From Adiantum capillus-veneris (lineage: Eukaryota > Streptophyta > Polypodiopsida > Polypodiales > Pteridaceae): a stretch of 64,000 bases of DNA. Of the stretch, positions 54,501 to 61,622 are shown in pieces. The stretch spans positions 127,757,182-127,821,181 of the forward strand of contig CM043967.1 in NCBI GenBank assembly GCA_014529385.2, read 5' to 3'. Made by a program: the position numbers and the translations under genes. The stretch's first letter is position 1. The number at the start of each line of letters is the position of its first letter. The notes beneath the pieces are model-generated. The model searched no databases, was not told where the DNA came from, and worked only from the letters and a program-made list of their open reading frames with translations.

Positions 54501-54939
54501 CTGATGTCCCGTCCTCACTCCCTTCTTGGATGATACTAGATATGGCTAACGGTCTATGGTTCATGTGGGGTGGATGAACTTGCGTGGGAAACACTGTGTC
54601 ATGAATTTTGATATGCATGGGTTCTGGTTCTAGTTTCCTTTGAGTCTCCTCCACTAAACCTCTTAGATGTTTCACCTGCTCAATCTCGTCTACTGGGTTT
54701 GGATACGTCCCAATCTTCTTTTTACGATTTTTCCCTTTTTGCCCCTGCGGTTTATCTTGGGGGTCTTGGATTGGATTTGGAAACACTTGTGGTGTTTTCA
54801 GAGGCTCTTTATGGTTTTCTCTCATTCGGTTTTCATTTGGTTCCATGTTACGGTTTTCTTTGTCGGTCTTTCCCTTTGTGGTATTGGTTCTAGTCTCCAT
54901 TGTCTCGACTGAATCTGAATCATCCTCGAGGTCATTCAT
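48589..54939 (-). CDS. Gypsy-4 pol with two protease-like domains
   Basis: About 2,117 codons from the first ATG (54939); the frame is open further up to about 55145, overlapping gag in the -1 frame. Approximate residues: retropepsin near 300 (DGGA; ILGRPF); Ser/Asp-rich linker; reverse transcriptase 800-1000 (WVSPIVIVPKKNG; FGLTNAPATFQRL; FLDD near 963); RNase H from about 1105 (HIDASNFAIG; TTTEREGLA; VDHQAL), with its catalytic residues kept; integrase from about 1310 (GGHFSGD, CDECQ; LDFVGP; VSDNGTHF; QAESTN) and GPY/F (GKGPYRV). After integrase, near 1745, a second retropepsin-like domain (LLDTGAKYNLIS; NLGRTWM) follows, then four W(V/I)PK motifs at about 1907-2008. Gag-like trans-frame expression is likely by frameshift or re-initiation; the sequence does not decide. 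Confidence 0.93.
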   Translation of the reverse strand: MNDLEDDSDSVETMETRTNTTKGKTDKENRNMEPNENRMRENHKEPLKTPQVFPNPIQDPQDKPQGQKGKNRKKKIGTYPNPVDEIEQVKHLRGLVEETQRKLEPEPMHIKIHDTVFPTQVHPPHMNHRPLAISSIIQEGSEDGTSESEHTPFLLERMFNEGIPDPIEEYEIPSSPVPSQGPTPCKTPMNVAKLVDFMSSEVRTTIIAKLYGDPELFLALRAFLNGELRTGLPQFAQPNRPDSIMIDEENHVQSLDLDGHESVIEVPINELGQYFEGDESNATLPITTKGLTIKGILDGGAGVSIVTKDCWESMGKPRLSVTNIVVKMANGTIAKPMGMLKDLKIKVLGYKVRHTFIVMDFSKHLMSYEMILGRPFMREAQMVHDWSKNHVYLQFQDSVLRVDLVTGKVHPLGSKTIIDHRSDTTVHSAPLQYCYTCKKDTDIGQDSPYMDILPGMTESDNVDWVHLAATIDTWGNRGTTWVTPEGEEVPQIAPLNMISAIHASSKGKAIVDQSDSDTDSSIEDFDQHDLDTDSQSETDSESHELESGASSQSKHSEGSSTSTDDSSSESEEDTNEDSFSEPDLNANQKQVSNKKKKNLKRRRYRANVRARINKKRSSAEWLSYIGACDAHRKLVDNWGEYLQNVMWCRPRPHDIAQLEIIDKPKLSRTARRRQNQELARQHKKAEMEAQTNAQPESTDLHPAPEHFKSYTTGEAKVVYTKAQRIPIDGNNGIYDGPAIVKEIELADPGEESKPVFIAQDLTEVEEAVLKELLKEFKDVFAWTYHDMKGVPPSVVQHTIPMISTAKPVQQRPYPMNPKYAKIIQEELEKLIKCGFIYPIEHSEWVSPIVIVPKKNGKLRVCVDLKKVNAATRRDHYPLPYSEHVLERVAGKEAYSFLDGYSGYNQITIALEDQAKTAFITEFGVFAFRVMAFGLTNAPATFQRLINTAFKEYLREFCEAFLDDLCVYSSWKEHLSCLRKVFEKCRLYRISLNPFKCQFWVKHGVILGHIVSKNGISTDESKIKVILELPPPTNYKGVQRFMGHVGYYRRFILFFAEIARPLYKLLIEFKWTEECDQAYEQLKKTLASAPILRTPNWDVIFHVHIDASNFAIGCVLTQPGEHKLDYPISFASRQLNDAERNYTTTEREGLAMVYAVKKFRYYLLANKFVFYVDHQALLYLVNKPCSTGRITRWLLILLEFDFTIVVRPGKRHVMADHLSRIPNGEAPTGVDDELPDTSLFIVETMPEWSENIVNFLVNGFPPKELRKDIARRLVKECEPYCLIAGTLYRLGKDDILRRCAREDEYLYILQEAHMGIAGGHFSGDLTARKVLQSGYWWPTLFKDASLFTKGCDECQRYKTTQRKDRMPLHPIKVTQPFEKWGLDFVGPISPAARNTQSRYILVATDYVTKWAEAKASQKADARTTAKFLFENIITRFGCPFEIVSDNGTHFINEVIRELTTTFMISHHKSTPYYPQANGQAESTNKTLISILTKTVEAHRTDWDLKLTSALWAYRTAYKVAINCTPFKMVYGQEAVMPWEFVIPSLRVASQEGWNGNPLTERLFILEKLDEERQLAVQNALVEKDRRKKWFDRHVKDKDIKVGDKVLMYGVRKEKKKLKYAGKGPYRVCEITPQGTLRVETLDGVETIGFLNGSKFKRYYDPLSQEELRAIHQKKAAKAQTELNKIQAQAEAKERQQRIRQKREANLGVTNAFHVEIEEDGLDSDTPLRYPIELNSAYGKVLYNALLDTGAKYNLISYGVWCQLGKPPLSESIIQVKGVNKKKTAVFGIWHTSVSYDNGVVAQDFLVMPTGTMEGNINLGRTWMIATKCTIDWGTGGVTTQKPTLSPTTQSIVPQILPKEIKPKTLHVQEVEPYIPIAQLSRASTNVVERKLETHKNHPNVTEKTYKWVPKTSVVSMVDAKKRKPSKNRTTHSKKCKETLRWIPKRLLEAQGYYEGNDQIWVPKRKVYSYLSLGPCKPNPVAPKQIENRGKEKIMECYTPVLELVWVPKKERFVPPSSGTGKSNEASCSSCSSYMQIEASTQPPPTTVHIHPSTKEFAPSGVSSPPTTTLQIKSWESTLPPLQLDEAPRVIENYWQKSSPITNWNNWFQRVTSSFQTV

Positions 54940-54962
54940 ATACACGGGGTCATCTCCTGTTC

Positions 54963-57935
54963 CTATGTTTGTTTTGGAACTTGGCTTTGAATTTTCCGTA
55001 TTCTGCGACTTCTTCCTTCGTGTCTTCTTTTTCTTTGCTTGGATAACTGACGCGGTATCTCTCTCTTCGAGGATATGTCTGGCCCTTGAAGCATGGACCG
55101 TGTAATCGCATAAGCGGGTGCGACGGGTGGTATTGGCGATGTCACACTAGCAATTTCGACCAAATTCAGGGGTGTGATTTTAGGCGCATTTGGGTTATAG
55201 GGGCATTGGGCAATCAAGTGATCTATGCCACAACGATTACATGTGAGTATTGGCATTGCAGACGTGCTCCCTTGATTCACTTGCATCTGTGCAGCATTCT
55301 TTTGCAGCCTAATAGGGCACTCCGCTACTCGATGTGGTCCACCACACTCGTAGCATTGAAGAGGTGGCCTCCTAGCCTGGGTGTTGATATTTTGACCTCT
55401 GGATGCGAGAGCAGCAGCTTGATAAACCGGCTTGACTTGTCCCCAACAATCTTCCATGTAGTATATAGGACACTCTTCCAATGTATCAAGTCCGTAGGCA
55501 ATACTAGTGTCTATTTCCTCCTCACAACCATCTGCATAAGCATTAGATGGCTCGCAACCCACTTGGTTCATAGGGGCGACTCTTGGATGCGGGGGCTGCG
55601 GTCCTAGCACAGGAGGTGGTAACGGTGTAGCTTGTACAACATTTTGAGATCTAGGGACCATGTGTTGTGGTAGTTGCTCAACAGGTGGAGCAGGCATCAA
55701 TACAGGAGCTCGAGGTGCATCCGTCCAGGCTACAGGTGGTCTATTTGCCATCATACGTTTGATCATTAAACAATCCTTAGCTTGGTGACCATACCTACCA
55801 CATGCGTTGCAAGTTCCATTAAATTTTACTCTAAACGTAGGGCACTCACTAGTGCTATGTGGGCCTAAGCAAATGGAACACCATTGTTGCTCCCTTCTTG
55901 GATACATGTGACTATTTTGAGGGGGTCGATTATCCTTAAGAGACTCTTGGATTGCCTTGGTGAGGTCTGTCAAGAATGTCTCAAATACCTTTGGCTCATT
56001 GGCAATGGGCTTTGCAGTCATGGGTTCATACTCAATGGCTTGTGAGCTAGTGGATCTCGTGTCAGTAGACACCCTCATGCCTGCTATCATCAAGTTGTCC
56101 TCTAATTGGATTGCATTGGCAGTGACATCTTCCCAGGTTGTGATACCTCTAATCACTAGTCCATTATAGATTCCTTCATTCCTCAACCCTCGAATGAATC
56201 GATCAAGCAGTTGGTTATTGTTGAAGCGCTCATTTACAGGGCAACGAGAGTTTAAGTGCTTTAGACGACTAATGAAGTCCCTTACTGACTCTCCTTCCTT
56301 ACGTTCGGCCTTCTGTAGCTGAGATGCTACACCCCAAAGCACACCTTCTCGTATGTACTCTTTTAGAAACAACCTTCGAAGGGTAGGGTAGATTGTTTTC
56401 TCGTCCACCCTTAGGGTCCTATACCAATCTCCAGCCTTCCCACTTAATGTCAAGCTTAAGGCATTGCACTTATGTAGTTCGTTGCGTTCCCCTAAGGAAT
56501 CACATACTTGTTCAAACACTTCAATGTGTTTCCTAGCATCTTCGTCCCCATTGAATTTTTGCGTGAGTTTGGCAATTTGTACTGCCTTACTTCTAGGCTC
56601 TCTATCAGAAGCATGACGCATATTTTCCGCGATAGATCGACCTATGGTTTGAGCAAACGCTGCCAAGTCACCTATGTGAGGAGGCAGGGCCGGTGGAGGT
56701 ACTCTTGGAATCATATGTGGGAGAGGAACGGGTACCGGTCTTGGCATATGTGTGGATGATGCAGGATATGGAACATAACCGGGCATAGGTCCACTCGGAT
56801 AAGGGCTAGGGAGCGGCACTCGAGGAGCATAAGCAAGTGGTACAATTGGAGGTGTGGGGGCCATGTGTGCATAAGGGGCTAGAGGCACATATGGTCGAGG
56901 CCCCATATTAGGTACTACGACACTAGGTAGTGGCACTGCGCTAACCGTAGATGTCATCGGTACATTCTCTGTCAGGCTTATCCCTGGAGTGAGCACTGTG
57001 TTTTCCTTAATAGAGGGTTGAGCCAAGTTAGGGAAGCTAAAGTTTTCGCTCGGAGGCTCAGATTGCATAGAGACCCCAGGTGAAATGACGTAAGATGGGT
57101 CCATGGGGCTCATTAGAGGAGTCTCCATTTGAGATAGAGTAGGCTGTTGAGCCTTGCTCGTATCCAGAAATCTCATGGGGCCAGTTGAGAGTATATTTAC
57201 CCCTCGGTTTTGCCTTTCTAATTGAATAATGCCATGGATAACATTACAGATCATTTTCTGTTGATCTTCGATGCTCGTGGCACTAGAGGTGGATTGTACA
57301 ATCTCTATCCATCCTACATGGTAGGCGTGGCCAGAGTGTAGATCCGTCAACACCTCAGTGTGGAGGTTGTATGTCCAATGATCATTAATGAACAATCCTT
57401 CTAGAGTCGACGTGTTAACGGTTTCTTGTGAGGTAGAAGCAATGTTGCTCCCCGTGGTTTTACTTGTCACCAACGGTACTCTAGAGGGAACTTCTGAAGG
57501 AGGCAGCTCAACAGGGCCTTCTTGGTAAGAAGTTGGCAGGATATCCACATGGACACTCTTTGGGGGTGTGGGGTCCACGTGCGATGTGAAAGGAGATTCC
57601 ACTTCCCCACCCCCTTCGTGTGCTTCATTTGCCTCAGGTTCCGAGCGAGTAGCTCTACCTAATGTTTCCATGAAACGGCTAAACATACTAGTACTAGGCT
57701 GTGGAGCTTCGGGAGGTGCATGGCCTTCTCTCTCAGTGTTTTGGGTAGGGTATGCTTCCATGATTTCTGAGTCGGAGGAGGAATCACTAGCGGCTATTTT
57801 AGGGTCTTGGGTGGTGCTACCTTGTGTCCCCGCTGAGGGTCTAGAGCTTATCGTGGATGGGTAATGGGTATCCGTATGAACAGAGGCACCCTCAATATGC
57901 TCGTGTTCTAGCACCCGCCCAGAGCGTAAGTGCAT
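54963..57935 (-). CDS. Gypsy-4 gag
   Basis: 990 codons from ATG 57935, starting MHLRSGRV, a start seen in Athila/Tat-type gag proteins. A long Pro, Ser and Met-rich region (to about residue 430) precedes the capsid-type core (QKFNGDEDARKHIEVFEQ; AGDWYRTL; ERKEGESVRDFISRLKHLN) at about 450-620. Four CCHC-type knuckles follow: CSICLGPHSTSEC (near 687), CNACGRYGHQAKDC (711), CYECGGPHRVAEC (862) and CNRCGIDHLIAQC (901); three have one residue fewer between Cys and His than the standard form. A basic tail ends at TAG 54963-54965. It coats element RNA in the particle. Confidence 0.93.
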   Translation of the reverse strand: MHLRSGRVLEHEHIEGASVHTDTHYPSTISSRPSAGTQGSTTQDPKIAASDSSSDSEIMEAYPTQNTEREGHAPPEAPQPSTSMFSRFMETLGRATRSEPEANEAHEGGGEVESPFTSHVDPTPPKSVHVDILPTSYQEGPVELPPSEVPSRVPLVTSKTTGSNIASTSQETVNTSTLEGLFINDHWTYNLHTEVLTDLHSGHAYHVGWIEIVQSTSSATSIEDQQKMICNVIHGIIQLERQNRGVNILSTGPMRFLDTSKAQQPTLSQMETPLMSPMDPSYVISPGVSMQSEPPSENFSFPNLAQPSIKENTVLTPGISLTENVPMTSTVSAVPLPSVVVPNMGPRPYVPLAPYAHMAPTPPIVPLAYAPRVPLPSPYPSGPMPGYVPYPASSTHMPRPVPVPLPHMIPRVPPPALPPHIGDLAAFAQTIGRSIAENMRHASDREPRSKAVQIAKLTQKFNGDEDARKHIEVFEQVCDSLGERNELHKCNALSLTLSGKAGDWYRTLRVDEKTIYPTLRRLFLKEYIREGVLWGVASQLQKAERKEGESVRDFISRLKHLNSRCPVNERFNNNQLLDRFIRGLRNEGIYNGLVIRGITTWEDVTANAIQLEDNLMIAGMRVSTDTRSTSSQAIEYEPMTAKPIANEPKVFETFLTDLTKAIQESLKDNRPPQNSHMYPRREQQWCSICLGPHSTSECPTFRVKFNGTCNACGRYGHQAKDCLMIKRMMANRPPVAWTDAPRAPVLMPAPPVEQLPQHMVPRSQNVVQATPLPPPVLGPQPPHPRVAPMNQVGCEPSNAYADGCEEEIDTSIAYGLDTLEECPIYYMEDCWGQVKPVYQAAALASRGQNINTQARRPPLQCYECGGPHRVAECPIRLQKNAAQMQVNQGSTSAMPILTCNRCGIDHLIAQCPYNPNAPKITPLNLVEIASVTSPIPPVAPAYAITRSMLQGPDISSKREIPRQLSKQRKRRHEGRSRRIRKIQSQVPKQT

Positions 57936-58322
57936 GTGCTTTTGATACCCTAAGGTGTCAAAAAGCTGCTCTAGGAGGCCTTGTGACTAGTTTTTAGCGT
58001 GTTTTTTGTTTGTTTTTTTGCTAGATTTTTTAGAGCGTGTCGTGGAATGGGCCGTGTGATAGCTCAAAACGAGCGTATCGGTCAGAGGGTCGTGCCGTGC
58101 TTTACAGCCCTCCGTTTGGTCACTCTATGCCCTCGGAATCCCTAAAACTGTCAATTTCCAGTAGGGAACTAGGCCCAAACTAGAAAGTCTAAGGGTGCAA
58201 GTGGGAAGAGAAAAGAGGAGAGTGGAGGACTTGTCCCACATGCTCTCATTCTCTCTTGAGGGAGTAGGGTATATATATAAGAGTGAGTCTAGTATATATC
58301 ATAAGACTGAGGACTGAGGCCT

Positions 58323-58355
58323 GGGCCTGGGCTTGGGCTTGGGCTTGGGCTTGGG
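58323..58355 (+). repeat. GGG(C/T)-hexamer tract, possible G-quadruplex
   Basis: Six GGG runs each separated by three bases (GGGCCTGGGCTTGGG and on). It fits the G3N1-7 quadruplex pattern on the plus strand, that is, on the strand opposite the element RNA. Confidence 0.8.
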
Positions 58356-58514
58356 AAAATGATCCCGATCCCGATCTACCTTTTATACAAACCAACCCGT
58401 ACGTTTTAAGAGTCGTGTTTTTTATTTTCGAAAAATATCGCCGCCCACTCGTTCGCGTTTGTAATTTCCGAATTTATTTTTTTTTTTTTTTAGGGATTTT
58501 TTTTTTTTTTTTTT

Positions 58515-58770
58515 TTAGAAATTGAAAAACGCAGAAATGCAGAAAAAACGCAGAAATTGCAGAAATTGCAGAAAATTACAGAAATTGCAGGAAAAAATGC
58601 AGAAAATGCAGAAAAAACGCAGAAATTGCAGCAAATTGACAGAAATGCAGAAAATTGCAGAAAATTGAAAACGCCGAACTTGAAATTGCAGAAATTGAAA
58701 AAAACGCAGACAATAGCAGAAATTGAAACTTGACAGCAATTGCAGAAAACGCAAAAAACAGAAATCTCCA
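58515..58770. repeat. Degenerate GCAGAAATT repeat in the Gypsy-4 leader
   Basis: About 250 bp of short, imperfect repeats built from GCAGAAA and TTGCAGAAA units. In the element RNA it reads as a U-rich TTTCTGC repeat ending about 85 bp before the primer site. Confidence 0.85.
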
Positions 58771-58853
58771 CACACTCCTTCCCTGCCTTTCCTATGATAG
58801 AAATTGCACCACAAGGAAGCGTAAAGTGCTAACCGAGCTTAGTGTAGGGCATA

Positions 58854-58871
58854 TCCCCGGCAGCGGCGCCA
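58854..58871 (-). promoter_or_regulatory. Gypsy-4 primer-binding site (tRNA-Asp type)
   Basis: The minus strand reads TGGCGCCGCTGCCGGGGA, four bases after the 5' LTR. As recalled, plant tRNA-Asp ends TCCCCGGCAACGGCGCCA, which would pair at 17 of 18 positions. Confidence 0.85.
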
Positions 58872-58875
58872 AAAA

Positions 58876-59452
58876 TGTGCGCTCCTTGCCGCACTGTCGA
58901 AGCAAGGGACTTGCCAATACACCGTATGCGAGCCACAAACGGCTCCAAGCACACAACAAGCCTAAACTAGCAAGCTCAAGAAAACAAAGGGTGTGTCACT
59001 CACCGCTCTACGCTCGCCTTCGTGGTGGATTCCTCGCCGCGATGAAGAAGAAGCTGCAGTCGTGCCGCGCTCAACCGCTTCGCCGCCGTCGTGCCTTCGT
59101 AATGCTCGATCGCACACACACTCTCCCTCTCTCTCTCTCTCTCGCACACACACACAAGGAGGTGAAGAAGAAGAAGAAGATGGAGATGGAGCAAGAGCAC
59201 TCTTCAATTGCACAAATGAGAGAATGAGTAAAAATTAGGTTTAGTTGGCTTTTATAGGAGCTCACCCCATTCACACTTGGGCGCCCATGCTTAACCAACT
59301 AATCCCTTGAATGTCCAAGTTAAAGTGCGCCTCTCATCGGCGATCACTCTACCTTTCCCTATTGGTCCGACAAGCCCGGTACCTGACTCTACCAAATACA
59401 TAATACACGTCCGTCGTAGGTGATCGGTGTCCGTGTGCCGTGAGGGTTAACA
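58876..59452 (-). repeat. Gypsy-4 5' LTR
   Basis: 577 bp, same as 45944-46520. TATA box CTATAAAAG on the minus strand at 59249-59257 is the likely promoter of the element. Confidence 0.96.
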
Positions 59453-59457
59453 AAATC

Positions 59458-60057
59458 AAAGATGTCAATTTGAGACCTAGTACGGGTCTTTCTGTTCTTG
59501 GCTTCATCTTTAGTTGCCCGAGATGTACTTGCTTCATTGCTTGCATCCTTTCTTGTTTCTTTACTAACTTCATCTTGGACATGCACACGCTTGATAGGCA
59601 TTGTAGCCACTTCATCTATCTTCATCTTCCCTTTAGCTATTTCTTCCTGGTTGCTTCTGCCCTTGACGACCTCCTCCATCCTTATGATGCTCACATTTGG
59701 TTGAGTAGCAGGGGCTTGAGCTCTAGCATGGGGAGGACTTACTTTTTGTTGAGGACCTCTGACAGGGTAGTCATATCTTCTGGGATGAGGGCAATTATAC
59801 ATGCCATGGCCATTTTCCCCACAATTGTAACACAAAATTTCCCTTGCTTGACGTCGCATTGGTGGCCGATTCCCACCATTCCCCTCAATAGGCCTTCTTG
59901 CACCCTGCACAAGATTTACTCTCAAACCCTCTAGCTGGTTTGTGAGATTGTTTATTTGTTGGAGCATATCTTCTTGTTGACCTCTATTGAGGTCTGGTGC
60001 ATTAGGCACATTTGGAGGTATGTGAGAAGCTTCCATAGTTGTGATATTGCCTCCCAA
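59458..60057 (-). pseudogene. Gypsy-2 gag C-terminal part, cut by Gypsy-4
   Basis: 200 codons in frame with the pol piece at 45943. A CCHC zinc knuckle (CYNCGENGHGMYNC) matches that of Gypsy-1 (CWNCGESGHGMYNC). A Lys, Glu and Thr-rich stretch leads to IDIFDF, where Gypsy-4 inserted. Gag and pol were one reading frame in this element. Confidence 0.85.
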
Positions 60058-60233
60058 AGCTAGCTGGCCAGCTTGGGCTTGATAGAGAATCTTTCGATTC
60101 TTTTCCCTAGCAATTCTTAAGGCATCTTCAAAAGTATTTGGAAATTTTCTCTTTACCTTCTACCTTAGCAAGGGGTACAAACCTGAGATAAATCAATCCT
60201 TTTGGAGGCAATTGGGAGCTCGCTCACCAGGGT

Positions 60234-60584
60234 TTAGTGAGTCTGACCATTGCCCCAAAGTTTCAGAAAACCTTCCTCATAGGTTGCATAACCATGAGGG
60301 TCAACTTGATAAAGGGCCAGAAACCGTTGCCATAGTTCTTCTGCTGAATTGGCTCGTTGAAATCTTCGTAGGAAAGCCGCCTTCAATCCCTCCCAATCAG
60401 CTCTTTGGGTTGGATCTAGAGCCTGGAACCATACCCTAGCTTCTTCTTTGAGCACCAAAGGAAAAGCTCTCAATTTCAATGCTTCATCATCCCTCCCAGA
60501 GACAAGGAAAGCCATCTCCAAGTTATCCAAAAAATCCCCAGCATTTTCCGCACTACGCCCAAAAAAATTAGGGAAAGCCATCAT
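60234..60584 (-). pseudogene. Gypsy-2 gag N-terminal part
   Basis: Starts at ATG 60584 (MMAFPNFFGRSAENAG), 20 nt after ORF A ends. It holds the gag capsid core (DFLDNLEMAFL; EARVWFQALDP; LWQRFLALYQVDP) and stops at 60234 in a short damaged stretch; the remainder continues from 60057. Compared with Gypsy-1, part of the capsid C-terminal region (60058-60233) is frameshifted. Confidence 0.85.
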
Positions 60585-60603
60585 AAAATGGGTTTCCTTC
60601 CTC

Positions 60604-60816
60604 TCAATACAGCACAAAGATGAAAACGTCTAGGCCCAAATCATATCTTATTAAGGGTAGAATAAATGGATTGATAGATGCATTAATCTCAGCTAGACGA
60701 CGAGGGCCTAGTAAGTTCCTTATGATGTTTTGGAACCTAAGCTTTGTGCTAGCTATTATATGCACAGTTTGTCTAGCAAGAGGTTGGAAAGGTCTATATA
60801 AATCCCTATGATTCAT
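60604..60816 (-). CDS. Gypsy-2 leader ORF A
   Basis: 70 codons from ATG 60816, nine nt after ORF B stops. It matches Gypsy-1 ORF A over its full length (about 53 of 70 identical, hand count), with the conserved core RLAEINAS.NPFILPLIRYDL. It is open and undamaged while gag and pol of this element have lesions, which suggests recent or strong selection, or just its small size. Function is unknown. Confidence 0.65.
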   Translation of the reverse strand: MNHRDLYRPFQPLARQTVHIIASTKLRFQNIIRNLLGPRRLAEINASINPFILPLIRYDLGLDVFIFVLY

Positions 60817-60825
60817 GGAGTATGC

Positions 60826-61035
60826 TTAAAGCAAGATGAAGATGTGAACATCAATAGATACATTATACTCCAAAATAGGAAATATTATAGGGTCAGGGGA
60901 CAACAATATCTCTCTCAACCTCTCAGCTCCAAAATAGAAGACTAATCTTTGTTGGAAAAAAATATTTCTATCAATGCGCACATTCACCCTAATATTCTGA
61001 ACTGATTGAAAGTTGTAGAAAATGGGATTATTCAT
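60826..61035 (-). CDS. Gypsy-2 leader ORF B
   Basis: 69 codons from ATG 61035. The last 55 residues are about 58% identical to Gypsy-1 ORF B (FFQQR, FYFGAERL, EILLSPDP, DVHIFIL). It lies before ORF A here, the reverse of the Gypsy-1 order. No known domain is seen. Confidence 0.62.
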   Translation of the reverse strand: MNNPIFYNFQSVQNIRVNVRIDRNIFFQQRLVFYFGAERLREILLSPDPIIFPILEYNVSIDVHIFILL

Positions 61036-61068
61036 TGGTGCATTAAATACAAACTTCCATGAAGCACT

Positions 61069-61383
61069 TCATTGAAGTTCATCTCTCTTGGATCCCACCA
61101 TTTGAGAGATGTGAAGAATTTGCTCACCAGTGATTAGCCTAGCTTTGGTGTGACCATCTTCAGCTTTGTAGAGTTCATAGGGTTCAATGGCTACCGTCTC
61201 AACCACCTTGAGCCTTCTTGCTAGTAGTAGTTGGAGTGCATCACCATATGTAGCCTCTTGCCAATACCGCACCCCATTGATGTGTAGCTCCTCCTCCAAA
61301 AACATGTTAATACCCGAGTTTGAGAGTGCTTTCACCACCTGAAGTCGAGGCTTCAAAGGAAGTGTCTTCACACTAGCCACCAA
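61069..61383 (-). CDS. Gypsy-2 first leader ORF, unknown
   Basis: About 104 codons upstream of ORF B, ending at 61069. The open frame begins after a TGA near 61402 and has no ATG until about residue 27 (MFLEEELHINGV). A leader exon could supply the start: ATG 61534 to 61474 reads 20 codons and ends ATGCAG followed by GTAAAG, a good splice donor, but I could not find an acceptor that joins it in frame. It has no clear similarity to ORFs C and D. Function is unknown. Confidence 0.4.
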   Translation of the reverse strand: MVASVKTLPLKPRLQVVKALSNSGINMFLEEELHINGVRYWQEATYGDALQLLLARRLKVVETVAIEPYELYKAEDGHTKARLITGEQILHISQMVGSKRDELQ

Positions 61384-61599
61384 GCACTCAACACAATGAT
61401 TTCACCTAGGGACTTGATGACTACAAGATTTTCCTTGAAGCAAAGAAGGGTGTATGTAGTTAACTCTCTTTACCTGCATAAGTGCCGTTTGTCGATAAAG
61501 ACGCTTCTTTTCTCGAGCTTCTTGGGGACACCATAGTGGAAGTCTCGGAGAATTTGATGGACCTTCCTTCATAGGATTGACAGAGTGCTACTTGAGAAC

Positions 61600-61616
61600 T
61601 CCTCCGTGGGGGCACC
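61600..61616 (-). promoter_or_regulatory. Gypsy-2 primer-binding-site-like motif
   Basis: The minus strand reads TGGTGCCCCCACGGAGG, six bases after the 5' LTR. It matches the motif of Gypsy-3 and Gypsy-1. Confidence 0.65.
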
Positions 61617-61622
61617 AATTTA

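Larger units (their letters stand above)
57936..58853 (-). other. Gypsy-4 5' leader
   Basis: About 900 bp between the primer site and gag ATG. It contains a GGGCTT hexamer tract, two T runs near 58467-58517, and a degenerate GCAGAAATT repeat. No ORF of note was seen. Confidence 0.7.
45944..59452 (-). mobile_element. Gypsy-4, young 13.5 kb Ty3/gypsy element nested in Gypsy-2
   Basis: Minus-strand element with 577-bp LTRs (45944-46520 and 58876-59452) that look identical by eye. AAATC at 45939-45943 and 59453-59457 is a perfect target-site duplication. It has a tRNA-Asp-type primer site, a polypurine tract, a 990-codon gag and a pol of about 2,100 codons, all open. Compared with Gypsy-1 and -2 it lacks the archaeal-type RNase H and belongs to another branch, perhaps near Athila/Tat (DGGA protease, no chromodomain, tRNA-Asp primer). 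It may be intact and capable of movement; expression cannot be judged. Confidence 0.96.

Noticed and set aside
58490-58814. Phe/Cys-rich minus-strand frames of 65-99 codons
   Set aside because: They are translations of the GCAGAAATT repeat in all three frames, not a protein.
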